Of a DNA stretch of 64,000 bases, positions 56,976 to 64,000 are shown one piece after another (the first letter of the stretch is position 1; every line of letters starts with the position of its first letter). Origin of the DNA: Pseudomonadota bacterium (lineage in GTDB: Bacteria; Pseudomonadota; Gammaproteobacteria; Ga0077536); the NCBI GenBank assembly GCA_018668255.1, contig JABISZ010000054.1, positions 59,462 through 123,461 of the forward strand, read 5' to 3'. The notes below the pieces were generated by a model. The model ran no database searches. It saw nothing but the letters and a program-made list of their open reading frames with translations, and was not told the DNA's origin. The position numbers and the translations under genes are program-made.

Positions 56976-58319
56976 TGAAGTTAGTGTTCTTTCTAAATTG
57001 CTATAATCTTCTTTAATTTTATTATCAAGAAGACGTAATTCAGCAATTTTTTTATTTGCGTGAATTACCGTGCTGTGATCCCTGCCCCCAAATGCATCAC
57101 CTATTTCAGGTAGGCTGTGACTAGTGAGATCCTTTGATAAAGTCATGGCCATTTGACGAGGCCTAGCTATAGATCTACTTCTTCTTTTAGACAACAGATC
57201 TGACACTCGTATTTTATAGTATTCGGCTACCGTTTTCTGAATATTTTCCATGGTCACTAGTCTGTCCTGCATAGCTAGGAGATCTCGCAAGGCCTCCTTT
57301 GCAAAATCTATATTAATTGGGTTTCCTGTAAAGTGAGCATTCGCTATCACTCTATGAAGCGCTCCTTCTAGCTCTCTTATATTAGATCTAAACCGTTTTC
57401 CTATAAAAAACGCGACTTCGTGAGGAAGATTAATATTACCCAATTGCGCTTTTTTCATAAGGATTGCAACACGTGTCTCTAATTCAGGAGGCTCAACCGC
57501 TACAGTTAAACCCCAACCAAACCGAGATTTAAGTCGCTCTTCTACGCCATCAACTTCTCTAGGGTACCTATCGCAGGTGAGTACTATTTGTTGGTCCCCT
57601 TCAAGCAAAGCATTAAAGGTGTGAAAAAATTCTTCTTGCGAGCGTTCTTTCCCTGAAAAAAACTGAATATCATCAATTAATAAAGCGTCTACTGAGCGAT
57701 AGTATCTCTTAAATTCGTTAATTTTATTATGCTGCAGAGCCTTCACCATATCTGCTACAAATCGTTCCGAATGTAGATAAACAGCAGTGAGCGGCTTTTT
57801 TGTATTTGATTTGATTAAGTTTCCTACAGCATGCATCAGATGCGTCTTTCCTAGACCTACACCCCCGCAAATAAATAGCGGGTTGTATGCTTTACCAGGG
57901 TTGCTTGCGACCTGTAAGGAAGCTGCCCGAGCCAGTTGATTAGATTTTCCTTCAACAAAAGAATCAAAACTTAGTTCATTCCTTAAGCCTCGACTTCGGT
58001 TTATTGTTTTAATCTGCTTGGGTTTTTCGGTTGCGCTGGCTTCAGTGTAATCAGCAGGGAAAGCCGGTTTTTTTGGGGTGCTGCTGCCAACATTAATCGA
58101 TACAGCTATACTTGTAATGGAAATAGAGGAAACAATCGCTTTAATCTGGTTGAGATGATTATTCTGAACCCAATCGTAAACAAAGCGGTTAGGTGCAAAG
58201 AGCTCAAGAATTTGGTCTCGAATCTCTGCCTGTAAAGGGCAGATCCAGGTGTTAAACTGCTGTGAAGACAGCTCTTTTTCTAACTGTATTAAGCATTTGT
58301 CCCAAAGTTCATTTGTCAC
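56973..58319 (-). CDS. dnaA: Chromosomal replication initiator DnaA
   Basis: AAA+ initiator of 448 aa. Domain I is [22 protein letters not shown]; the linker (about 85-115) is short. Domain III has Walker [18 protein letters not shown], Walker [22 protein letters not shown] and sensor-2 LEGALHRV; domain IV has the DnaA signature [23 protein letters not shown] that binds DnaA boxes. Divergent from rpmH with 169 bp between starts. Confidence 0.98.
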   Translation of the reverse strand: MTNELWDKCLIQLEKELSSQQFNTWICPLQAEIRDQILELFAPNRFVYDWVQNNHLNQIKAIVSSISITSIAVSINVGSSTPKKPAFPADYTEASATEKPKQIKTINRSRGLRNELSFDSFVEGKSNQLARAASLQVASNPGKAYNPLFICGGVGLGKTHLMHAVGNLIKSNTKKPLTAVYLHSERFVADMVKALQHNKINEFKRYYRSVDALLIDDIQFFSGKERSQEEFFHTFNALLEGDQQIVLTCDRYPREVDGVEERLKSRFGWGLTVAVEPPELETRVAILMKKAQLGNINLPHEVAFFIGKRFRSNIRELEGALHRVIANAHFTGNPINIDFAKEALRDLLAMQDRLVTMENIQKTVAEYYKIRVSDLLSKRRSRSIARPRQMAMTLSKDLTSHSLPEIGDAFGGRDHSTVIHANKKIAELRLLDNKIKEDYSNLERTLTS

Positions 58320-58389
58320 GGTAGTTTTTTACCTAGAAATCACGAAGTTGATACCATTAAGGCTTTGAGTGTATACGCGTTCCTTAAAC

Positions 58390-58398
58390 TTATCCACA
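58390..58398 (+). promoter_or_regulatory. Consensus DnaA box in the rpmH-dnaA gap
   Basis: A perfect TTATCCACA, 71 bp upstream of the dnaA start. It probably serves DnaA autoregulation and/or origin function. Only this one perfect box is seen in the gap. Confidence 0.7.
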
Positions 58399-58430
58399 AG
58401 CGTGAGAGCAACTAAAGAGCTTTCTTGTAT

Positions 58431-58460
58431 TTGACATTCGGGGCTCTTTCTGGCTACTAT
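58431..58460 (+). promoter_or_regulatory. Promoter of rpmH-rnpA
   Basis: A perfect -35 TTGACA (58431-58436), 18-bp spacer, and -10 TACTAT (58455-58460), 28 bp before the rpmH start. A GC-rich CGCGCCC discriminator region follows, as in stringently controlled ribosomal promoters. Confidence 0.7.
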
Positions 58461-58488
58461 TCGCGCCCTTTTATGGATTTAATTAAAG

Positions 58489-58623
58489 ATGAAACATACA
58501 TTTCAACCAAACACTTTGAAGCGTTCCAAGAAACACGGGTTTCGAGCGCGAATGAAGACTAAGGGCGGCAGGCGAATAATTGCTGCACGCAGAGCCAAGG
58601 GAAGGCACCAGCTAACAGCGTAA
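58489..58623 (+). CDS. rpmH: 50S ribosomal protein L34
   Basis: A 44-aa basic ribosomal protein, [20 protein letters not shown] at the start and [17 protein letters not shown] at the end, practically the E. coli L34 pattern. Short but unambiguous; it opens the rpmH-rnpA-yidC-mnmE row. The second residue is Lys as usual, but 'KHT' replaces the common 'KRT'. Confidence 0.98.
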   Translation: MKHTFQPNTLKRSKKHGFRARMKTKGGRRIIAARRAKGRHQLTA

Positions 58624-58635
58624 GCAGCCTTGTTA

Positions 58636-59025
58636 ATGCCAACACCTCCTTTCGATAACGTCTTTCCTCGGAAGATGAAAATGACATCGGGTAACGACTT
58701 CAAAAGAATTTTGAGAAAAGGGCAATGCCAAAAAACCGAAGCATTTAACCTTTACTATTATGCCAATGGTTTAGGGCACCCTCGATTAGGCCTGTCCGTT
58801 AGTAAGCGCGTTTCAAACAAAGCAACGGTGCGCAACAAAATTAAAAGAGCAATTCGAGAAGTGTTCAGGTGTAATGCAACTCTTCTTTCTCCCGCGGATT
58901 ACTTTTTTAATGTGAAGCCTAATTCGAAGATGAAGAGCTTAGGAGCGGTAAAAAGTGCGGTTTCTTGCTCTCTTGATGAAAAAAAGATTAGTAATATTGC
59001 TATGAACAATCAGGGTAAAGACTAA
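58636..59025 (+). CDS. rnpA: Ribonuclease P protein component
   Basis: Small basic protein cofactor of RNase P for tRNA 5' maturation; about 129 aa. The RNR motif region reads SVSKRVSNKATVRNKIKRAIREVFR, split here as VSKRVSNKATVRNK with IKRAIREVFR, and GHPRLGLSV precedes it. The ATG at 58636 is chosen; a TTG at 58630 is possible and an internal ATG at 58675 would cut the FPRKMKM start. No good ribosome site; translation may be coupled to rpmH. Its TAA overlaps the yidC ATG by one base. Confidence 0.94.
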   Translation: MPTPPFDNVFPRKMKMTSGNDFKRILRKGQCQKTEAFNLYYYANGLGHPRLGLSVSKRVSNKATVRNKIKRAIREVFRCNATLLSPADYFFNVKPNSKMKSLGAVKSAVSCSLDEKKISNIAMNNQGKD

Positions 59026-60671
59026 TGGAAAATGTGCGTTTTTTTCTGATTTTAGCGGTAAGTTTTCTCGGGCTGCTGATTTACCAGAAATGGCAGGAAG
59101 ACTACACCGTAATTTTACCACAACAAGCGATGAATGAGATTCCTCAGCAGCAAGACTTTACCCCGCAAGCGGCGGATGGCTCGGTGCCTTTTATTGATCC
59201 TACTTTTCAGGCTGAGACCGAGCTCCCTATTTCGTCCTTTGACTCGCAAGCAGACTCTGAAATCACAGTAGAAACTGATTTGTTGTCAGTTGTTATTTCA
59301 AGTAAAGGAGGGACCTTAAATAGCATTACTTTGAAGGATTATCCGATTGATCCAAAGAGACCAGACGACGCAGTGGAGTTATTAGCCAATAAGAGAAACC
59401 GTACTTTTATTCATGAAGGCGGATTAGCGGGCAGTAAAGGATTACCTACTCACAACGACATTTACTCGTTCGAGAGGGCCACTTATGAATTTGTTAGAAA
59501 TAAAGACGAGTTAGTTGTTCCATTGTATTGGACGAATAATGAAGGTATCACCATCCAAAAAAGCTACATCTTTAAAAGAGGTAGTTATTTAATAAACATT
59601 GAATATAAAGTACTCAACAAGTCTCCAGAAGGCATTAAAGTTCATCAATATGCGCAATTGAAAAGGAATAAAGAGTCGTCGAGACAAGGGATGTTGTATC
59701 TATTTAGCGGCGCCGCCCTTTCTACTCCGGAAAAAAGATACGAAAAGTACGACTATGGCGACTTAGAAAAAGCACCAATTAATGTAAGCGCGAAAGAGTC
59801 TTGGATTGCAGTAATGGAACATTATTTTGTTGCTGCATTGATACCTGAGAAAGAATCAGAAAATCAGTATTACTCCAAAACAAATACGGCAGAAGTATTT
59901 ACTGTTGGGTTTTACAGTCAAGCTAAAACTATAGGGGCAAACGAACAAGGCTCCTTGCTTAGTCGCTTTTATGCTGGGCCCAAAAGGCACGACCTGCTTG
60001 AACCTTTGGCCACAGGGCTGGAATTAACAGTGGATTATGGAATGTTATGGTTTATAGCTAAACCTTTATTCATTGTTCTGAATTTTATTAATGACAAGCT
60101 GGACAACTGGGGCTGGGCAATCATTATTTTAACTATTCTGCTTAAGCTTTTATTTTATCCTCTGGCAGCTGCCGGCTACAGATCAATGGCAAATATGAGA
60201 CGAGTCCAACCGAAGCTTTTGGCCCTAAAAGAGCGGCATTCAGAAGATAAGGCTCAATTAAATCAAGATATGATGAAACTCTATAAAGAAGAGCGCATCA
60301 ATCCCCTTGGTGGTTGTCTTCCTATGCTTGTTCAAATACCTTTTTTCATCGCGTTATACTGGGTGTTGTTGGAAAGTGTCGAGATGAGACAAGCTCCGTT
60401 TATCTTGTGGATCACTGATTTGTCGAGTATGGATCCGTTTTATGTCCTGCCCTTACTTATGGGGGTTAGTATGTGGTTCCAACAAAAGTTAAACCCAGCA
60501 CCAATCGATCCTATGCAAGCTAAGGTTATGAAAATCCTACCTTTTGTGTTTACAGGTTTCTTTGCTTTTTTCCCTTCCGGCCTAGTGTTATATTGGTTAG
60601 TAAATAACTTGTTATCGATTGCTCAGCAATGGCGTATTACCCGAATGATAGAAAATTCTCACGGCACTTGA
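59025..60671 (+). CDS. yidC: Membrane protein insertase YidC
   Basis: A 548-aa insertase, the Gram-negative length. An N-terminal helix (residues 5-21) is followed by the large periplasmic beta domain (to about 320) and the five-helix core. GWAIIILTILLKLLFYPL, NPLGGCLPMLVQIPFFIALYWVL and PSGLVLYWLVNNLLSIAQQW are characteristic. yidD, usually between rnpA and yidC, is missing; the two genes overlap instead. Confidence 0.97.
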   Translation: MENVRFFLILAVSFLGLLIYQKWQEDYTVILPQQAMNEIPQQQDFTPQAADGSVPFIDPTFQAETELPISSFDSQADSEITVETDLLSVVISSKGGTLNSITLKDYPIDPKRPDDAVELLANKRNRTFIHEGGLAGSKGLPTHNDIYSFERATYEFVRNKDELVVPLYWTNNEGITIQKSYIFKRGSYLINIEYKVLNKSPEGIKVHQYAQLKRNKESSRQGMLYLFSGAALSTPEKRYEKYDYGDLEKAPINVSAKESWIAVMEHYFVAALIPEKESENQYYSKTNTAEVFTVGFYSQAKTIGANEQGSLLSRFYAGPKRHDLLEPLATGLELTVDYGMLWFIAKPLFIVLNFINDKLDNWGWAIIILTILLKLLFYPLAAAGYRSMANMRRVQPKLLALKERHSEDKAQLNQDMMKLYKEERINPLGGCLPMLVQIPFFIALYWVLLESVEMRQAPFILWITDLSSMDPFYVLPLLMGVSMWFQQKLNPAPIDPMQAKVMKILPFVFTGFFAFFPSGLVLYWLVNNLLSIAQQWRITRMIENSHGT

Positions 60672-60687
60672 TTTACGCGTAAATATA

Positions 60688-62037
60688 TTGAGCACAGATG
60701 AAACGATTGTCGCGGTTTCAACGCCACCAGGTCGAGGTGGAATAGGGATTGTGCGTGTTTCGGGGCAGGAAGCATTCGCTATATCCAAAATAATCTGTAA
60801 AACCCCTCCTAGTAAAGTGAGACATGCAACTCTGTCGGCTTTCATTGATACCTCAGGCAGTAAAATTGACACTGGGATTGTTCTTTATTACGAAGGTCCT
60901 CATTCATATACGGGAGAGGATCTGGTTGAGATTCAAGCTCACGGGAACCCGCTTATATTAGACGAGCTCGTTAGGGCATTTTGTTGTCACCAGGCAAGGA
61001 TCGCACGGCCCGGAGAATTTACAGAAAGGGCATTTCGAAACAACAAAATAGATCTGTCTCAAGCAGAGGCTGTAGCAGATGTGATAAATTCACAAACGAT
61101 CAGGGCGGTTAAGTCCGCGCAGAGATCTATGAGTGGAGAGTTTGGTGCAATTGTCCAACAGTTGATACAACAAATACAAATGACTAGGGCCGAGTTAGAG
61201 GCTGCGATTGATTTTTCGGATGAGGTCGTTTCGAATGACGTACTAAAGGAGCAGAAGAACAAGAACAAATGTTTAATTTCTGCCTTGGTAAAATTAGAAA
61301 AACGATCTCTACTCGGTGCCCGCTTAACCGAAGGTTTGAAGGTGGTGATTGCAGGCGCACCAAATGCTGGAAAATCGTCACTTTTAAATAAATTAGCAGA
61401 CTCAGATCGATCGATTGTGTCGGATATTCCTGGGACAACCAGAGACACTGTTGAATTTGATACAAATATAGAAGGTGTGCCCGTACGAATTTGCGATACT
61501 GCAGGGATACACGAAAGTAGTGATTTTATAGAAAAAGAGGGGATAAGGCGGACAATACAAATCTTGGACACTGCTGATATCATAATCCATCTAATGGGCG
61601 CGGGAGTTTCGGAGCCTTATGTTGGAGAGGAGATAGGCTTAAAAGTGCCGGTTGGTGGTAAAACAGTAAGAGTGTTCAATAAGATAGACCAGTATCCAGA
61701 GTTGAAATTAAAGTACGCTAGTCAGGAACAAACCCCAGTATTTGTCTCAGCTCTCACTGGTGAGGGTATAGACGATCTTCGACGTGCAATTTTGTCGGCA
61801 TCCGATACAGCCGCGACCTCTGAAAATGAAATTACGGCTCGTTCTCGGCATGTAGTCGCGCTAAAAAAAGCTTTAGTGCATTTGCGCTCGATTTCACAAG
61901 ACTCCTTTCTGAAAAGTCCCGAGCTAGTCTCCGAAAATTACAGAAATGCCATTCAAGCACTCGACGTAATTTCAGGGCGTTATAGTACTGAAGACATGTT
62001 GGGCGATATTTTTTCTAAATTTTGTATCGGTAAATGA
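60688..62037 (+). CDS. mnmE: tRNA modification GTPase MnmE
   Basis: GTPase that with MnmG makes cmnm5U34 in tRNA; 449 aa. The start is TTG at 60688, giving the family N-terminus STDETIVAVSTPPGRGGIGI; an ATG 10 bp further is in another frame. The folate/formyl-binding N domain, G1 GAPNAGKSSLLNKL, DIPGTTRDTVE, DTAGIHES, and the C-terminal FCIGK with the catalytic cysteine are intact. mnmG does not follow in the window. Confidence 0.97.
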   Translation: MSTDETIVAVSTPPGRGGIGIVRVSGQEAFAISKIICKTPPSKVRHATLSAFIDTSGSKIDTGIVLYYEGPHSYTGEDLVEIQAHGNPLILDELVRAFCCHQARIARPGEFTERAFRNNKIDLSQAEAVADVINSQTIRAVKSAQRSMSGEFGAIVQQLIQQIQMTRAELEAAIDFSDEVVSNDVLKEQKNKNKCLISALVKLEKRSLLGARLTEGLKVVIAGAPNAGKSSLLNKLADSDRSIVSDIPGTTRDTVEFDTNIEGVPVRICDTAGIHESSDFIEKEGIRRTIQILDTADIIIHLMGAGVSEPYVGEEIGLKVPVGGKTVRVFNKIDQYPELKLKYASQEQTPVFVSALTGEGIDDLRRAILSASDTAATSENEITARSRHVVALKKALVHLRSISQDSFLKSPELVSENYRNAIQALDVISGRYSTEDMLGDIFSKFCIGK

Positions 62038-62056
62038 GACAGCAACGGCCCTTCCA

Positions 62057-62965
62057 ATGTTTGATCGGATCCTGGTAGTAACCCTAAGTAATATCGGTGA
62101 TGCAGCGATGACTACGCCTGTATTTGAGACTTTGCATCAGCTATACCCAAATTCTGTAATTGATATCGTCGGAGACGAAAGGTCTTCGGGGATTTTTCTA
62201 GGCGCCCCTTATTTGGGGGTAACTTATCATCGTAGGAAAAAAGCCTCCCTGTGGGAAAACATGCGGTTAGTCGGAAGGCTAAGGCGGCAAAAATATGACC
62301 TTATTGTTGATTTAAGAACAAACCTTATACCAATATTTTTGCGTGGGAAAAGACGTTTTTATAAGAGATCTCGAAGTGGTGTTTCCCAGCACTCCGTGGA
62401 AGAGCATATGAGTGCGATTTCATCTTTAATCAATAAAGAGTTTGTAACGCCGCCATGTAAAATTTACATTGACAAAGAAGAAGCTCGAAAAGCACGAGCC
62501 GTGGTGTCTACTATTCCACAAGGGCGATGGCTGGCCGTGGCACCGGGTGCAAATTGGCCAGGGAAAAAATGGGCAGCCGCCCGGTATCGTGAGTTAATAT
62601 TTAAATTAGATGGTCAATTTGATGCAGTTTTACTGCTTGGAATAGAAGGTGATAGCCTGGAAGAAATAGAAACAAGTATGACACCCATCTTTGACTTTAC
62701 GGGGAAAACCAATCTCAGTTTAGTTAAAGTTCTGCTGTCTCAATCTTCTTTTTTCATTGGCAATGATTCTGGCTTAGGGCATCTAGCTGCTTCGCTTTGC
62801 GTGCCAACACTTACACTTTTTGGTCCAGGAAATCCAGATCGTTACAAGCCAATCAGTATGACGTCATCTGTGTTGGTGGCGCCAGAAAATGATTTAGGTA
62901 AGCTGACACCGGATTTTGTTTTTGAAGCGATGTTGCTCCACCTCAAGAAGGGGGAGATAAAATGA
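62057..62965 (+). CDS. Glycosyltransferase family 9 (heptosyltransferase-like)
   Basis: A 302-aa GT-B enzyme of the ADP-heptose:LPS heptosyltransferase family. Signs are LSNIGDAAMTTPVFETL at the N-terminus, IVDLRTNLIPIF, APGANWPGKKWAAARYREL and the C-terminal FIGNDSGLGHLAASLCVPTLTLFGPGNP. It probably adds a heptose or related sugar to lipopolysaccharide core; the exact acceptor is unknown. It lies 19 bp after mnmE and overlaps the next gene by 4 nt, so the pair is an LPS-core module placed next to the origin. Confidence 0.9.
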   Translation: MFDRILVVTLSNIGDAAMTTPVFETLHQLYPNSVIDIVGDERSSGIFLGAPYLGVTYHRRKKASLWENMRLVGRLRRQKYDLIVDLRTNLIPIFLRGKRRFYKRSRSGVSQHSVEEHMSAISSLINKEFVTPPCKIYIDKEEARKARAVVSTIPQGRWLAVAPGANWPGKKWAAARYRELIFKLDGQFDAVLLLGIEGDSLEEIETSMTPIFDFTGKTNLSLVKVLLSQSSFFIGNDSGLGHLAASLCVPTLTLFGPGNPDRYKPISMTSSVLVAPENDLGKLTPDFVFEAMLLHLKKGEIK

Positions 62966-63999
62966 AGATAGTACAGGTTATGTTGGCACGGGGGTTTGGT
63001 GGAGCAGAACGAAGCTTTCTTGATATAACACTGGATCTTGTTTCTAGAGGTCATGAAGTCCTTACCATAGTTGATGTGCGCGGATTTCTTTACCCCAAGC
63101 TAAAAGAAAACAACATGTTCAGAACTGTCGGAGTAACGTGTTTAGGATCCTGGGACTGGCGGATTGTAAAAGTGATCTCGAAAGAGACAGAAAAGTTCGG
63201 CGGCGTAATCATTCACGCGCACCTCGCTAGAGCTGCACTGTTAGCTGGGAAGGCTTCAAAAAAAGATCGGATTCCACTCTTAGTAAAAACCCACAATCTT
63301 GTTAACTTGAAATATTATAAAAATGTAAACTGTTTTGTCCCCACGACAAAGGCACAGGAGGCTTATTTGATCGCTGGGGGCATACCAAGCACGAATATAT
63401 GTAAGATCCCGAATTTCAGTTCTATTGCCACAGCTTCTGTTCAAAGGAAGCGGAGTCAGCCGGCCGTATTTAAAATAAAAGCGTTGGGCCGTTTTGTACA
63501 TAAAAAAGGTTTTGATTTGTTGTTAGAGGCTATTGATCTGGTTCGAAAAAGCGGCCAGGCGGTCACATTAGATTTAGGGGGCGGCGGACCAGAACAAAAA
63601 CAACTCGTTAAATTAATAGATCGGTTAGGGCTTACCGAGGTCGTTAATTTAGTTGGATGGGTAGACGATGTCTCTCAGTTTCTTAAGGATGGCGATCTCT
63701 TTATCTTGCCTTCAAGAGACGAGCCTTTTGGGATCGTTGTTTTAGAGGCGATGGCATCTGGGATTCCGATTTTGGCTAGTAAAACGCAGGGGCCGCTGGA
63801 AATATTGGATTCCGACATGGGCTATTTTACTGATCTACAAAGCTCTACCAGTTTAGCCAATGATATCCTTGATACTATCCGATCTGAGGAGAGACATTTG
63901 AAAGCCGGAAAAGCATTGCAGTGCTTCGAGCAGAACTATTCGGCTTCATCTGTTGTTGCTCAATATGAGTCTTTGTACGAGCGTTTATTACAAAAATAG
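62962..63999 (+). CDS. Glycosyltransferase family 4 (LPS/capsule type)
   Basis: A 345-aa GT-B glycosyltransferase. The N-terminal MLARGFGGAERSFLDI, the middle ALGRFVHKKGFDLLLEAI and the nucleotide-sugar motif EPFGIVVLEAMASG (E-x7-E) place it in family 4. Sugar and acceptor are unknown; linkage to the heptosyltransferase suggests LPS core assembly. The frame is complete and stops one base before the window end. Confidence 0.9.
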   Translation: MKIVQVMLARGFGGAERSFLDITLDLVSRGHEVLTIVDVRGFLYPKLKENNMFRTVGVTCLGSWDWRIVKVISKETEKFGGVIIHAHLARAALLAGKASKKDRIPLLVKTHNLVNLKYYKNVNCFVPTTKAQEAYLIAGGIPSTNICKIPNFSSIATASVQRKRSQPAVFKIKALGRFVHKKGFDLLLEAIDLVRKSGQAVTLDLGGGGPEQKQLVKLIDRLGLTEVVNLVGWVDDVSQFLKDGDLFILPSRDEPFGIVVLEAMASGIPILASKTQGPLEILDSDMGYFTDLQSSTSLANDILDTIRSEERHLKAGKALQCFEQNYSASSVVAQYESLYERLLQK

Positions 64000-64000
64000 T

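Noticed and set aside
61059..61583. 174-codon open frame on the minus strand
   Set aside because: Antisense to mnmE, which is certain; no independent support.

Overview
The window is a 64-kb piece of the core chromosome of a gammaproteobacterium that spans the replication-origin region. The evidence is conserved gene order: rpmH-rnpA-yidC-mnmE rightward and dnaA-dnaN-recF-gyrB leftward around DnaA boxes; a Pseudomonas-type cytochrome aa3 cluster (coxB-coxA-ctaG-coxC with SURF1, ctaA and ctaB); yggS-proC-yggT-metX-metW; gshB-tonB-ruvX-pyrR-pyrB-pyrC'; a Crc/ExoIII homologue next to pyrE; slmA-argB-coaBC; and rpmB-rpmG. The DNA is moderately AT-rich and densely packed, and many genes overlap by 1-4 nt. 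I saw no IS elements, prophage, CRISPR arrays, tRNA or rRNA genes. A free-living, probably marine, aerobic member of the Pseudomonadales/Cellvibrionales/OM-type lineages fits, but the species cannot be fixed from the sequence alone.

Layout. 1-8.5 kb: truncated dsbA, a PHO-box-controlled pstS, a YhiN-type flavoprotein, cytochrome c5, a lone TRAP binding lipoprotein, uvrD and pmbA. 8.5-18 kb: msbA, hemCD, gshB, tonB, ruvX and a pyrimidine operon (pyrR, pyrB, a dihydroorotase-like pyrC' with degraded metal ligands, and a PyrK-type electron-transfer subunit). 18-20 kb: four small, mostly unknown leftward genes, two of them exported. 20-30 kb: PLP/proline/methionine genes, ExoIII, pyrE, slmA, argB, coaBC, ribosomal L28/L33 and an acyl desaturase. 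30-40 kb: hyuA, fpg, ggt, ferredoxin, coaD, rsmD, an M16 protease pair, ftsY and rpoH. 40-48 kb: the cytochrome c oxidase structural and assembly cluster, including a 38-codon membrane peptide gene. 48-52 kb: bioDCFB. 52-62 kb: the origin region. 62-64 kb: two glycosyltransferases.

The most notable observations are regulatory or structural. A near-perfect CIRCE operator overlaps the rpoH promoter, predicting that HrcA represses the heat-shock sigma factor. The desaturase gene appears to start at a non-canonical ATT codon with a well-placed Shine-Dalgarno. The pyrimidine operon joins a pseudo-dihydroorotase to a PyrK-like iron-sulfur flavoprotein without a visible PyrD partner. A PHO box precedes pstS. 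Several genes expected from conserved synteny are missing from their usual slots (ftsEX, yidD, yqgE, bioH, mnmG-rsmG-parAB), which suggests local rearrangement or genome reduction.
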